Shown here one piece after another: positions 10,330-22,721 of a stretch of DNA of 64,000 bases; position 1 is the stretch's first letter, and each line of letters opens with the position of its first letter. The translations under genes were made by a program, and so were the position numbers. This stretch comes from Symbiodinium natans (Eukaryota > Sar > Dinophyceae > Suessiales > Symbiodiniaceae), in contig CAJNDS010002325.1 in the NCBI GenBank assembly GCA_905221605.1, forward strand, positions 124,001 to 188,000, in the 5' to 3' direction. The notes under the pieces were generated by a model, which saw only the letters and a program-made list of their open reading frames with translations, did no database searches and had not been told where the DNA came from.

Positions 10330-13300
10330 GTGAAGACCCATTGCCCCTACCACCTACTCCACCCCATCCAAAGCTCTGGCCCATGCTCCCACTCTCCATC
10401 CCCTTGACCTACCCCTCATGGACCCAGCTCCCTACCCCTTACCCCTCACGCACCCTGCCCCGCCGCCCATGCCCCTCATGGATCCATGGGTTCTGGCCCC
10501 ACGGCTCCCCTCCGCCCCTACCCCCACCACCCACGCACCCGCTCCCCGCCCATCCGCCCTTCCCGCTCCGCATACATTCCCCTTGCCCAAGCCCCCCACG
10601 CACCCCGCCATGCTTTTCATGGACCCATGGCTCCTGGTCCTATTCTTCATGCATCCCTTGAGCTGCTCCACCCCCACCACCTACTCCACCCCATCCAAAG
10701 CTCCACTCTCCATCCCCTTGACCTACCCTTCATGGACCCAGCTCCCTACCCCTTACCCCTCACGCACCCTGCCCCGCCGCCCATGCCCCTTATGGATCCA
10801 TGGGTTCTGGCCCCACGGCTCCCCTCCGCCCCTACCCCCACCACCCACGCACCCGCTCCCCGCCCATCCGCCCTTCCCGCTCCGCATACATTCCCCTTGC
10901 CCAAACCCCGCACGCACCCCGCCATGCTTTTCATGGACCCATGGCTCAAAGCTCCACTCTCCATCCCCTTGACCTACCCCTCATGGACCCAGCTCGCTCC
11001 GCTTCCCTATGTGCCCGAGTTACTCCCTCATCCAACACCAACCCTCACTCCCCCCTCCACAGTCACCCCCCCCCCCCACCCCACCCCCACCCCCGACATT
11101 CCTTCACTCCGCCCGCACCCACGCCACCCCACCCCCCACTCCCCACCCCCCCCCCACCCCCTCCCACCCCCTGTCCTCCGCCGTGGGCCTCCAATCTTTA
11201 GTTAGGTGTTCCCAATGCACGCCGCCCGGGCCCACCCCCCACCCCCTCCTCCTCCCAACCTCGTCCCTACCCTTCATACGCCCCCCCCTTCCCCCCCCAC
11301 CCATGGCATGCCTCCGCCTCTCTCACCCCCACCTCTTTCCCCCACCCCCGCCCCCCCCCCCTCCTCGACCCCCCCCTCCACCCCACCTCTGCTCCCCCCC
11401 TCCACTCACCCCCCCCCCACACCCCACCCCCCCGACATTCCTCACCCCACCCCGCACCCACACCCCACCCCCCACTCCCACCCCGCCCCCCACCCCCTCC
11501 CACTCCCCTGTCCTCCGCCGGCCAATGCACGCCCACCCTGGTCCCACCCCCCACTCCCCTCCCCCTCCCAAACCTCGTCCCCTTACCCTTCCACGCCCCC
11601 CCCNNNNNNNNNNNNNNNNNNNNNNNNNNNNNNNNNNNNNNNNNNNNNNNNNNNNNNNNNNNNNNNNNNNNNNNNNNNNNNNNNNNNNNNNNNNNNNNNN
11701 NNNCCGCTCTCACCCCCCACCCCCCCTCCCACCCCCCCCCACCCTGCCGCCTACTCTGCCCCCCCCTTCCTCCTGCTTGTTCCAACTTGGCGTCCATGGC
11801 CCATGCCCTTCGACCCCCAACAACCTACTCTTTCGCCTCCTCCCACCCCCAACCCCTTCCCCCTCCCAACACCTCGTCCCCTTACCCTTCCACGAGTCTT
11901 AAGGCTCCAGTGCATGCCCGCACCCCCCCCCCACTCCGCCCCCCCACCCCGCCCGCCCCACACCCCCCTCGCATGCCCTTCGACCCCCCACCACCTACCC
12001 CCTTCGCCCCTTCCCACCCCTCTCGTCCCCTTACCGTTCCACGCCCCCCCCTCCCCCCAACCTAAGTCTTACGCCCCCCACCCCACTCCCCTGTCCCCCT
12101 CCTCCGCATCTCAGCCTAACCCCCCCTCCCCCCCCCCACCCTCCACCCTCCCCGCCCCCACCTCCCCCCCACTCCCCTGTCCTCCGCCTGCAGCCGAGCC
12201 CCACCCCCGACGCCGCTCCTGACCAATCTCTGTGTTGGAGGGGTTCCAATGCACGCCCGCCCTGACCGCTCTCCCCGCTGACCGCTCTCCCCGCTCTCAC
12301 CGCTCTCATCGCTCCGCTTCCCTATGTGCCCGAGTTACTCCCTAATCCAACACCAACCCTCACTCCCCCCTCCACAGTCACCCCCCCCCCACCCCACGCC
12401 CCCCACCCCACCCCCACCCCCGACACCCCCACCCCACCCACCCCCTACCTCCCCACGCCTACTCCGTCCCCACACCCCCTCCACCCGCCCGCCCCCCCTG
12501 CAGCCTATTTGCTTCCTTCACTCCACTCCCCCGCACCCACCCACCCCACCCCCCACTCCCACCCCGCCCCCACCCCCCCCCACTCCCCTGTCCTCCGCCT
12601 GTGGGCCTCCAATCTTTAGTGTTCTAGAAGTTCCAATGCACGCGCCCGGCTCTCCCCGCTCGCACCGCTCATGCCTCCGCCTCACCCTCCACTTCCCCTC
12701 TACCACACTCCACCAACCCCCGCCCCCCACCCCCCCCCCACTCCATGTCACTTACTACCCCCCCCTCTTACCCCCCCTCCGACCCCCCTCACCCCCCCCT
12801 CCCCCCCCTCGCCCCCCCCCTCTACCCCCCCTCCCCGCCCCCACCTCCCCCCCACTCCCTGTCCTCCGCCTGTCGGCCTAGCCCCACCCCCTACACCGCT
12901 CCTGACCAATCTTTAGGGGTTCCAATGCACGCCCGCCCTGACCGCTCTCACCGCTCTCATCGCTCCGCTTCCCTATGTGCCCGAGTTACTCCCTAATCCA
13001 ACACCAACCTTCACTCCCCCCTCCACAGTCACCCCCCCCCCACCCCACCCCCACCCCCGACATTCCTTCACCACTCCCCCGCAACCACCCACCCCACCCC
13101 CCACTCCCACCCCGCCCCCCACCCCCTCCCACTCCCCTGTCCTCCGCCTGTGGGCCCCCAATCTTTAGTGTTTTAGGGGCTCCTTCCCTGCCACTTTTTC
13201 TCCAGCTACTTCCCACTTACCTCACTTGCCCTTGCCACTTTTTCTCCAGCTACTTCCCACTTACCTCACTTGCCCTTGCCACTTTTTCTCCAGCCACTTT

Positions 13301-13344
13301 CCACTTACCTCACCTCCTCCACCTACCTCTCCACTTCCCCTCTC

Positions 13345-13387
<43 letters not shown>

Positions 13388-13900
13388 ACTCCCCTGTCCT
13401 CTGCCTAGGCCTACTGCGCATGTCAGGATTCCAATCCACCGCCCCTCCCCGCTCTCACCCCCCACCCCCTCTCCTCCCCTGCCTTCCGCCCCCAACTCCA
13501 CCAACCCTCGACCGTCACCTCCCCTGTCCACCCGCCGCGCTCCACCCTGCCTTCCGCCCCAACCCTCTCACCAGAGCTGGTCAAATGAGTCCCCTTTCCG
13601 CCAGCCGCCCCCACCCTCTCCCACTCCCACTCCCTAACCCTCCCACCAACCCTCCCCAGCCCTCATCATTACCCCCTCCCACCATCGTGCACCATCCGAC
13701 CGCCCCCCCGCTCTCACCGCTCTCATCGCTTCTTCATCTCTATGCCCCCCAGTCCACCCCTGCCTTCCGCCCCCAACTCCCTAATCCGACACCAACCCTC
13801 TACCGTCACCCCCCACACCCCCCACCCCCACCGCCCCCCCCGCCCCCGCCCCCCCCGCCTGCCCGCGCTCCACCCTGCCTTCCGCCCCAATGCGACTGTC
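10330..13900 (+). repeat. C-rich minisatellite and low-complexity block
   Basis: About 3.5 kb of CCCCAC/CCCCTCC sequence. Longer modules repeat inside it: a 250-314-bp unit at about 10391, 10705 and 10956 (each starting ACTCTCCATCCCC), and a module starting TCCGCTTCCCTATGTGCC near 10996, 12316 and 12966. A shorter TTTTTCTCCAGC unit of 44-45 bp repeats at 13180-13310, followed by about 40 C (13346-13387). Proline-rich frames here are artefacts. Confidence 0.9.
11604..11703. other. 100-N assembly gap
   Basis: Exactly 100 undetermined bases within the C-rich block, the usual placeholder for a gap of unknown size. Confidence 0.99.
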
Positions 13901-14204
13901 TTGGGTCTGGGGTCGGCGGCACTGGCGGTAGCCATCAAATATATATATATATATATATATGTATGATATTGTATAATATCGTATGATTCGCAATATGTGC
14001 CACACGCCCCGCCTGGGACTTCTGAGGCGAAAAACAGCGTGCCCGCTTGCGAGGTTCCATCTCGGAGCCGCGCTGGGCGGCGAGCATCGCCGACAGCTAG
14101 AGGAGTTCAAGCGCTGCAGCCGTGGGGGGGCGTACTTGACATGCATGCCATGCTGATGGGTAGCTCATGGATTCTGGCTTCATGTTGGGACATGCATGCC
14201 TCCA

Positions 14205-14460
14205 CATCTTACCGCTTTGTGTTTTCAGGGCCTCTTGAGCCCTGAAGCACTTCAGTGAAGGTTTGCTGGCTACACATGGCCCACAAATGAAGGCTGGCAT
14301 TCCCGCAGGGGGATTTGAAAGTCAGCACCTCCCCTGCAGATAGCTCCAGACACACGGCATACCTGCGTGCGCGTGCGCGCGTACCATATACCCACAACCC
14401 CGACATGCACAGCAAAGCCCGCAGCAAAGCATGGAACTGGGCAGCGGAGACAAGCCATAC
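14205..14460 (-). CDS. Coding-like segment, unknown product
   Basis: Open minus frame with a hydrophobic stretch (FHALLRALLCMSGLWVYGT) followed by YAVCLELSAGEVLTFKSPCG. The plus strand (14431-14688) is also open with regular codon use, so the strand is unsure. Confidence 0.25.
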
Positions 14461-14819
14461 AGTGGGGTTTACCAAGTTTTCCGCGTGGGAGACATTGTGG
14501 GGTTTCGGCGCCTCACGCTGGAGCACCGGCTCACCGCTTTCCTCCTCGAAGCAGCAGTAGGGACGGCTTGGGGACAGGGGGAGGCGTGGCCCTTCTGCGA
14601 CCCGGCCAAACTGGAACATAAACTCCTATGTCACGTCTCTTTGCATCCAAGTCCTATCAGTTATCGGGCTTCAGAGTCTTCAACTTAAAAAGGATGGCTG
14701 CCTGAATTATTATCGCCAAACCCGTCGTATATATGAATACCCTCAGAACTATAAGCCCCACGTCAAAGTGCGGTTGTGTGTCTATGTTTGTGCACGAAAC
14801 AATCTGAGTTTTCTTTCTG

Positions 14820-14953
14820 TTGGTTCGTTGGCTAGCAGGGAATGAGGGAATGAGGTACCCTCTATCATCCCTTAATTAAAGGATATATATATATATATAT
14901 AGGGGGATATAGGGTACCTCAGTCTCTCATTCCCTGCTAACCAACAGCAAGTT
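14820..14953. mobile_element. MITE-like hairpin element, family C copy 1
   Basis: Terminal inverted repeats of about 35 bp (left begins GTTGGCTAGCAGGGAATGAG; the right end is its complement and is followed by AGCAAGTTG) around a core with (TA)n. A second copy lies at 63691-63826. No coding capacity. Confidence 0.7.
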
Positions 14954-15046
14954 GTTCAACAGAGTTGACGCCTTACTCCCAATGCCAAACGCTCCCAGAT
15001 GGCCTCAGGGACAGCCTCCTCCACTGGGACCTGCACAACTCTTCGG

Positions 15047-15360
15047 GTAGTTTAGGGTTTAGGGTTTAGGGTTTAAGGTTTAGGGTTTAGGGTTTAGGGT
15101 TTAGGGTTTAGGTTTTAGGTTTTAGGGTTTAGGGTTTAGGGCTTAGGGTTTAGGGTTTAGGGCTTCATGGTCCCTTAGATGGCACTCTGGGCAAATCGGC
15201 TCAACCACGTCTCCCCAACCTGGCACCCTCGATTCTCCAGAGCTGCGGTTCCGAGTTTAGGGTTTAGGGTTTAGGGTTTAGGGTTTAGAGTTTAGGGTTT
15301 AGGGTTTAGAGTTTAGGGTTTAGAGTTTAGGGTTTAGGGTTTAGAGTTTTGGGTTTACGG
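15047..15360 (+). repeat. Two TTTAGGG arrays
   Basis: Arrays at 15047-15165 and 15255-15360 with variants (TTTTAGG, TTTAGAG) and about 90 bp of unique sequence between them. Confidence 0.93.
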
Positions 15361-15663
15361 TTCAGTGGGGAAGCCTTGCCCTGCTTCCGGAAATCTGCGA
15401 ATGACAACAAGCAAGCACTGATGCTTAAAGAATACAATGCTCTTATACTCTTTAATTCGATCATTTCTTTTAACTGATGAAGAAAATATAATATTACTGT
15501 ATTTTTGAATATTTTCATCGCTTTCCATTAATTAGCCAAATATACTGTATGCCTTGTGGTAGCAGGCACCTCTGCGAAGGGTTCGTCGAGGAGCGAGTGG
15601 CTGCGGCTCCTGGGACATCCATAAAAACGTTGCGAGCCCAAAAGCCCAAAATTCTTAACATCC

Positions 15664-15858
15664 CTGAGCCCTAAACCCTAAACCGTAACCCTAAACCGTA
15701 ACCCTAAACCCTAAACCCTAAACCCTAAACCCTAAACCCTAAACCCTAAACCCTCAACCCTAAACCTTATACCCTAAACCCTAAACCCTAAACCCTAAAC
15801 CCTAAACCCTAAACCCTAAACCCTAAACCCTAAACCCTAAACCCTAAACCCTAAACCC
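15664..15858 (-). repeat. CCCTAAA array
   Basis: About 27 units with a few CCGTAA, CCTCAA and CCTTAT variants at the left; ends just before the acceptor of the exon at 15907. Confidence 0.97.
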
Positions 15859-15906
15859 AACCAAAGTTCCACAACATCCAGAATCCCCCCCCCCCCCACT
15901 CCTCAG

Positions 15907-15984
15907 GCCCGTCGACGCGGGCGGCGCAACGTCGGAGCCTTTCCCTCGCAAGTGGAAAGGGCTGCCACGACAAACACACAAAGG
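15907..15984 (+). CDS. Small exon in a telomere-bracketed island, unknown product
   Basis: A strong acceptor (a run of 13 C, then ACTCCTCAG|GCC); the donor is the start of the TTTAGGG array itself (AGG|GTTTAG). Twenty-six codons, Arg/Gly-rich at the start (ARRRGRRNVGAFPSQVERAA). Confidence 0.4.
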
Positions 15985-17929
15985 GTTTAGGGTAGGGTCT
16001 AGGGTTTAGGGTTTAGGTTTAGGGTTTAGGGTTGAGGGTTTAGGGTTTAGGGATTCGAAAAATGGAATGCACTGAGTCAATAGCAACCCAAGCTACCCTG
16101 AAAACACGCATGCGCTGAGAACGCAGGAAAACACACCTAGCACCGATCTAACGAAGACCTGACACACAGCTAAGACCCAAAAAGGCCCCTAAACCTTGCT
16201 TCGCATCCAGCATCCGGAGCAATAAACCCACAGAGTAAACCTTGGCAGCCTGGAGACTCGTTCGGCACCGGCAGTAGGCCGGAATTGAGGCCTTCCATTT
16301 CATAAGGGTTAGGGCTTGAAGGGTTTGAGGATTCATGAGGACTTTGTTGGGTTTCGGAAGGGCTTTGAGGTTTAGATGCACGACGAGCTCAGAAAGTTTT
16401 GTGAAAGCTCTTCAGGTCTGTGCATCAGATTCAGCACACTCTGCTTTGTGATGGGGTCCGTTGAGGACTCGTTTGTTTCGCGTCCGCAAAGCACTGCACG
16501 GTGTTCGCGATGCGTCCCAGGCATTCACGAGTCACGACCTGCAAAGCCTGAACCCAGTCGCTATAGAGTCTTTGCTGGTTGGCGCGGTTTAGGGTTTAGG
16601 GTTTGGGGTTTAGGGTGTAGGGTTTAGGGTTTAGGGCCTAGGATTTGGATTCATGGGCGTCGTTTCAACCTTCGGGCTCACTGGATGTGCTTGTCCTACA
16701 CCTACCCCAATAGCCCCGACCCTTTTTAGCTCCCCCAAACACCTCCAAAATCTAGAAGGCTGAAACCCTAAACGCCTCAAGTCCTCACATCTCACACCCT
16801 GCCAAAGAAGCCTTGATACCTGAAACTCTGGACAAATTCGAGTGACAGCAAGCGCACCCCCTTCAAAAGCCCATGAGGTCGCAGGCAAGGTGCGAAAGGT
16901 TGGTGTGAAGAGATCATTCAACACGCCAGTGCCCTTCCGAGCAACAACGTTTCAGGGTATAGTCGTAGAGGGCCCCTCTGCAATATGACAATAAGTGAAG
17001 TTGCCAGCCATGCGCAGAAACAGGGATAGCTGTGTGCTGAAGACCAGCAGATATGTCATAAGGGACCCCTAATCTGGACCCCCAAATTTAGGATCCCCTG
17101 TCAGAAGGACCCTAATAAGGTACCTCTAACATTGCAAACCCCCAAATAATGCCGATCTGGGGTCGATTCTTCCACAGCGTGGAGTTGTGTATTGGGGCCG
17201 GTCTTTGTCGAGTGCGCTGTGTCTAGGATGTGCGCATAAACAATGCAGGTCTCTTGTGCGCTTGCCTGAATCAGAGCAAGATACAGCTCTCTGGATGTGT
17301 TTAAGGGGGGATCTCCGAAAGCCCACAGGGTTTGAGGTCTCGTGGATGGCAGTGTTTGGTGGTCGTGGGTGTATAGCTTAACTGCGAAGCTAGTCGACCC
17401 AACTCATTCCCCGAACTCCTGCCAGAAATGAATCCCTCTGGCCAAAAACCACACTCCAGTACATCCCAAACCCATCTGCAACGTGAACCCTGGATGCCGA
17501 CTTAGAACCTGAAACTCCGGACTTTGTCGGGCCCAGTCAGTGCCTAAACCCTAAAGCCTGAACCCTGAAGCATGCTGGCCTCGTCCTCCGTAAGAGGTGG
17601 AGGGCCAGAGGCGCGCCGGCCTCGTTGGCCCAAAGTGGCCCCCAAAGCTCCACAACCCTGTCTGCCTCCCTACTTCTAAATTCTCCCCTTAGAACCTAAA
17701 TTCAAATAATGCGTTTCATATTTTTTGTTGGGTTTCATATAAACAAAAATAAAGTTTGAAAAAAACCAAGGGGGATATAGACTTAAGCTCAGGGCTGACT
17801 CTGAATGTTGGCCTATTGGGGGGCCTTGCATGGCGAGGTGCGCTGCTTTCCGGATGAAAAGCGACGTTCTGAAAGCTAGGGGTTTAGGGTTTAGGGTTTA
17901 GGGTGCAGGGTTTAGGGTTAGTTTAGGGC

Positions 17930-18200
17930 CCCAAAGTTACATTGTACGAGCCCTTGCATGAACCGAACCTGCACCGTCGGACAAGCACTCCTAATCTGGG
18001 ATGGCCCCGTTGCCAAGCACATGTTCGGTTTTTTGGGATGGGGGTCGGTCTTTTCGGCCAGAGTCACCCAACTGCAAAGCTGCTGGGTGTTGATCGTCCG
18101 CTTCCCGCTGCTTAGACGACTGCCGGTGCGTGCCATCAGCAGGGGGGCCATGCAGTAGGCTGTCATATCTGTGGCAAAGCACAACTCGGTGGCCCCAGAC
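17930..18200 (-). CDS. Coding-like segment, unknown product
   Basis: Open minus frame reading TLAEKTDPHPKKPNMCLATG and on to VRFMQGLVQCNFG, next to the TTTAGGG array at 17880. No domain recognised; ends undefined. Confidence 0.25.
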
Positions 18201-18431
18201 CCTTGAAACGTGTCGCGTTCTGCTTTTTTGTCTTCACGTCGGCCGAATTGGCGCGCATGCGGCCTTCGCATGAATGGTGTGTCTTGGGAAGCATCCTGCG
18301 GCTGCTCGAGAGCGGTGCAGAGCGGTCATTTCCACAATCTGTTGTCTGGGGGACCTGTTCTTGTGCTTGCCGGCCGTTTCCATTTTTGAGGCTGAAACTT
18401 CACTAGCCATTGTCAACGGGCCTGACCTCCA

Positions 18432-18674
18432 AGTCAGGTGCAGCTGGAAGTTAAACTTACAGGGGTGGAGGTTGTTTTCAGAGGTTCAGATGATCCTGAT
18501 TTGAGGTTGCAGTTTTTCCTTCGAGCTGCGGCGGTCTGTGACTTTGGATATGGGGTGTCTCGATTAGCATTTGCAAGCTCATGCTGCTTGATCCTGAGGG
18601 TCCTCGAGTTACTTCACCGTGCGCTCTTCCAACGCGCCGCGGCCCGACACATGCAAGCAGTTTCATTCACGTAG
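18432..18674 (+). CDS. Coding-like segment, unknown product
   Basis: After CTCCAAGTCAG the frame reads LEVKLTGVEVVFRGSDDPDL and continues with a hydrophobic stretch to a stop near 18674. No domain recognised. Confidence 0.25.
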   Translation, partial: SQVQLEVKLTGVEVVFRGSDDPDLRLQFFLRAAAVCDFGYGVSRLAFASSCCLILRVLELLHRALFQRAAARHMQAVSFT

Positions 18675-19365
18675 CCACACCTTGTGGCAAAATGCGATGG
18701 CCAGGCGCGGATTTCATTGTAACCCCCATATACGCCTTATATAGTCCCTATATACCGAAGTAGCCCCTAAATATGCCCCTAAATAACCCCGAAGGTCCCT
18801 TGTAAGGGTCCCTCCTCTAGTCCCTTGATTTCAGATCGTTTTCAGCATCGGCGGAACTGCGAGAAGACTGCCGAACCATGGGATGGCCAGCTGCTTGAAA
18901 AAAAAAAACCTCCTGTGCCAAAACCAAAAAATCCACCAAGGAACAAAGCCCTAACCCTAAACCCTAAACCCAAAACCCTAAAACAAAAAATCCAAGAACT
19001 CCTCGTCTTGTTCCCCACCCTCGGTGTGGGGTTGTTAGATTTTAAACAAAACTCTTCTCCTCGCCCGGAACTCCTCTCCTCGCCCGGAACTCTTCTCCTC
19101 GCCCAATCTACTCCTCGCTCATCCCTGGGGTGCCCAACCCCAAAGTGTCCCTGGAGTGCCCAACTCTAGAGTGTCCCTGGAGTGCCCAACCCCAAGTGGA
19201 GTGCCCAACCCCAGTCTCCCATCCCAGAGTCTCCCTGCAGTGCCCACCCCAGGGAGTCTCCCTGGAGTGAGAGTGTTTTCGGAGTGCCCTCTCCCTGCAC
19301 AGTCTTGAACCCTAAACCCTAAACCCTAAACCGGTGGGATGTTCGAAGTAAAATGTTTTTTCCCA

Positions 19366-19436
19366 GAGCGCCTTCGAAGCTGCCGTTGCGGGAGCCGGGC
19401 CTGCGGACGTAGTTGCGGGAAATTGCAGGCACATCA
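19366..19436 (+). CDS. Small exon in a telomere-bracketed island, unknown product
   Basis: The acceptor ATGTTTTTTCCCAG|AGC and the donor CATCAG|GTTCAG are both good. Twenty-three codons plus two bases: SAFEAAVAGAGPADVVAGNC and RHI. The TTTAGGG array starts right after the donor. Confidence 0.45.
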
Positions 19437-19570
19437 GGTTCAGGGTTTAGGGTTTAGGGTTTAGGGTTTAGGGTTTAGGGTTTAGGGTTTAGGGTTTAGG
19501 GTTTAGGGTTTAGGGTTTAGGGTTTAGGGTTTAGGGTTTAGGGCTTCGGGCTTAGGGTTTAGGGTTCCCA
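19437..19570 (+). repeat. TTTAGGG array abutting a donor
   Basis: About 18 units starting directly at the donor of the exon at 19366-19436. Confidence 0.95.
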
Positions 19571-19815
19571 TACCAGAGAGTTGTCAGACCGGTGTTCTCT
19601 GCGCTTGTGTTCCGTTAAGCCGTCAGGCACTTGTACAGAAGGCCTTGGCGAAAGGTTTCTGCAGCCACTTTCGGAACTCAGGGCGTAAGTCCGTGTAAGG
19701 AGTATAAAGTTGGAGGTTTCCTGGCCCTAACTTAAACCCTGAACCCAAAACCCTAAACCCTACGGAGCTTAAACAGCATCGGCCCTTGATGGCTCCAGCG
19801 TACTGCAGAGCGCTT

Positions 19816-19843
19816 CTCCACCCTGAAGCACGCCGCGGGTCGC
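19816..19843 (+). CDS. Possible micro-exon in a telomere-bracketed island
   Basis: An acceptor GTACTGCAG and a donor CGCCAG|GTGTCC enclose about 40 bp. Two frames are plausible; ALLHPEARRGSP would continue in phase from the exon at 19366-19436. Boundaries approximate. Confidence 0.25.
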
Positions 19844-19876
19844 CAGGTGTCCAGTGCAATACCTTTTGAGTAAAGT

Positions 19877-19978
19877 AGGGTTTCGGGTTTCGGGTTTCGG
19901 GTTTCGGGTTTCGGGTTTCGGGTTTCGGGTTTCGGGTTTCGGGTTTAGGGTTTAGGGTTTAGGGTTTAGGGTTTAGGG
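19877..19978 (+). repeat. Array of the variant TTTCGGG passing into TTTAGGG
   Basis: Nine or so consecutive GGGTTTC units, then about six GGGTTTA units. A homogeneous block of one variant points to local slippage or unequal exchange rather than to fresh telomerase addition. Confidence 0.95.
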
Positions 19979-20533
19979 AATCCAAAAGCTGAAGGCCGAA
20001 TGCCACAACTGAAAAGCTGTCCGACTAGCTATCCAAACCTTCTTTGCACATCATCGTCTTAGAGTTCAGCCCGGTCCTCAATTTGAGCTCTCCCGGCGCA
20101 TTCCACAGGCGGTCGGTGACCACCCAAACCTTCATTCGAGGGTTTCGGGCAGGGCCTTCGCAAGAGTACGTGTGTTGATCGTTTGGGGCCCAAAAGCTTA
20201 AGACGCTTGACGTTTCAGGCATGTGGGCGTCGGATGTTTTGAGGGGGTGAAACAACGAGAGTGAACCTGTACCAACCGCTACTAACCTGGCTGGTGGTGC
20301 ACCTCAGGATGAACCTCAGGATGAACCTTGAAACGCTCCCTTAGCCGTCACCTTGCTGGAGGTCTGGATGCGGCATTTTCGAGCCGTCAAAACCCCGAAA
20401 CATCCCCGAACTTCCTCAACCGCCAAAGCTTTGATTCTTGAAAACCCGAACCCGCAATAAACCCTAAACCCTAAACCCCAAACCCTAAACCCAAAAAAAC
20501 GCCAAAAACCCTAAACCCCAAACCTGACTGTGC

Positions 20534-20620
20534 AGGCCAGGAAGCGCGACCGCCAGGTCCGGATGAGGCGGGGCAGCTCACGCTTCGGTTCGCGATGTCG
20601 TCCTCTTCTTCTCATGTGGG
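20534..20620 (+). CDS. Possible exon, unknown product
   Basis: After CTGACTGTGCAG|GCC the frame reads ARKRDRQVRMRRGSSRFGSR and runs to the next CCCTAAA array; an internal GT (CGCCAG|GTCCGG) could end it early. Confidence 0.3.
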
Positions 20621-20869
20621 TTTCTCCTAAACCCTAAACCCTAAACCCTAAACCCTAAACCCTAAGCCCTAAGCCCTAAACCCTAAACCCTCGGGAGCCT
20701 TAGGGTCTGTAGGGTTCAGATGGGTTCAGGGCTCGGATTCGGGCGCTGCGGAGGTTTTTCTGAGTCTTGGCACTGGAGCTGAGCATGGGGGTGGGCCAAG
20801 GCTTGTGGAGTGTAGTTGCAAGTCGAGCTCTGTTTAGGGTTTAGGGCTTAGGGTTTAGGGTTTGTAGGA

Positions 20870-22060
20870 TTTGTTTGGGACATTTCTATAATTTGTGATA
20901 CCGAACAACCACACGGAACCTGGTGCCGCGCCAGGACAAGGAGTGCCGCCTCATAGATCTCCGGACATTGGTGCGGCGGCCTACATGTCGCTGTCCCATC
21001 TCTGATCTCGCTGTCTGGTCTTTCCAGGTCCGCCATCAGCGTGGAATGCTCGACGGAGCTCAGCGCAAAAAAAATAATAATTCGAATCACAAGGTGAGTC
21101 GCCCCTCCGGGGTCTGTGCCTACCAACTCGGTTCTGACTGTCAGCATGGCAACGGTGCATCAACAGAGACCAGCACAAAGTCCAAGGGAAGACAAGCATC
21201 CAGCACCCAGCCCTACGAGAACAGACAACAGAGTTCCCGTTTCGCCGGCTCCCTTCACTCAGGTAAAACACATCTCAAACACCGTGCAAGCACGCACGTT
21301 CACGTCGAGTAGTGAGGCTTGTTTACACTAATTCTCAAAGCGGAATGCCGCTCTGCGCAGTCGCCTTATTACACCAAACAATGTGTGCGCTCCCTGCATT
21401 CTGCCCTTGATTGAAATGTAAGCTTAAAAAGCGCTATTCTTGCTGCCTTAACTCAAAGAAGACCACGTGCAAAAATAGTAATACGCAGTAGCAAAGCAAT
21501 GAAAGCAGGTTATGTTGGAATTGCCAGGAACTCATGACATGAATACCCCTACTAAACTAGTTTCTAGGCTGATGTCAGCCCAGCCCACCCAGCCCCGGCG
21601 CCGTGTCATGACTGCTGGGTGCATGCGCACATGAGCCGACCGTAAACGTCATGGGCGCATGGGGGGCCGTCCTCCCAAACGAAGCCGCCGCCCAAATGCC
21701 GGCGGTCCCGCAAGTACTTGTACTCCACACGCGGCCTGGGCAGTTCCAGAGCTCAGCTCTGCAGGGATATGAGGGTATGACATGGGTATGAGACGGGTAA
21801 AGTGCCTCAGAATCTTTCGAAACCCTCGGTTCGAGTGCTGGAGGCTAGGGGATGGCTTCTGAGTGATTCTGATGCACATTCGCCCGTCTCCATTTGTGGT
21901 TGCAAGCTCTTTTTTGTCGGGGAAATCATCACAGCTCGCAGGTCATCGATCATTCTAGAAGTACAAGCGACTGAATCTGCTGTCTTACATACGGATACAA
22001 CTTGGAAGACGCCGCCCTTCTCGCCAAAGGCACTGAGTCCCTGCGAAACCTGAAACCATC
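20870..22060. other. Unassigned sequence
   Basis: A minus-strand piece at about 20695-20760 (KNLRSARIRALNPSEPYRP after AAGACTCAG) and one at 20870-21080 look weakly coding; the remainder shows nothing. Confidence 0.4.
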
Positions 22061-22064
22061 CCAC

Positions 22065-22172
22065 TGTCCCAAAACTGTCCCAGACTGTCCCAGACTGTCC
22101 CAAACTGTCCCACAAACTGTCCCAAACTGTCCCAGACTGTCCCAAACTGTCCCAGACTGTCCCAAACTGCCC
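22065..22172 (+). repeat. CTGTCCCAAA/CTGTCCCAGA minisatellite
   Basis: About ten tandem 10-11-bp units. Confidence 0.95.
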
Positions 22173-22304
22173 GGGCCACTGACTTTTGGCCCCCTGCGAA
22201 TCGGATCCAAACCTGGCCACGCATCAAAGGAGTTTCGTATGAAGCCTGGAGCAGGAATCTAAATCAAAACTGCCCTCGCCTCAGAAGCATTCAACAAACG
22301 ACCG

Positions 22305-22386
22305 CATAACTACAACTAGTACTACAAACGACCACTTCATTACAACTAGTACTACAAACGACCACTTAATTACAACTAGTACTATC
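22305..22386 (+). repeat. Minisatellite, about 32-bp unit
   Basis: Nearly three copies of a unit containing ACTAGTACTACAAACGACCA and then CTTNATTACA. Confidence 0.9.
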
Positions 22387-22721
22387 AAATCCCGGGCACT
22401 GCGTGTAGTGCGATAGAGGCTCGCGATTGAACGTATGGCTCACGGCACGCAAGAGTCTTGAAACAGCTCCCACCATTTGCGGCTCGTCTCCTATACGTCA
22501 CATAGGGAATGCATTACACGTCTGTAGGCCCAACTCACCAGTTCAAGCGCCGCTTGGACACCGGATTCGTGGTGGACCAGAAAGGGTACGTCCGGCCCTT
22601 AGAACAGCCAAAGGTCACGTGTGATAAAGGCAGGACGTATTGGCGGTTTAGTGTTTAGGGTTTAGGGGCTGCAGGACTCTACTGCATAAATCCTAGGGAA
22701 CGGGCTGCATGCTCGGCCACG

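Noticed and set aside
10290-13990. Long proline- and histidine-rich or glycine-rich open frames
   Set aside because: They arise from C-rich low-complexity repeats on both strands and cross the N gap.
22305-22386. Possible CRISPR-like array
   Set aside because: Only three direct units with no distinct spacers; an ordinary minisatellite in a eukaryotic genome.
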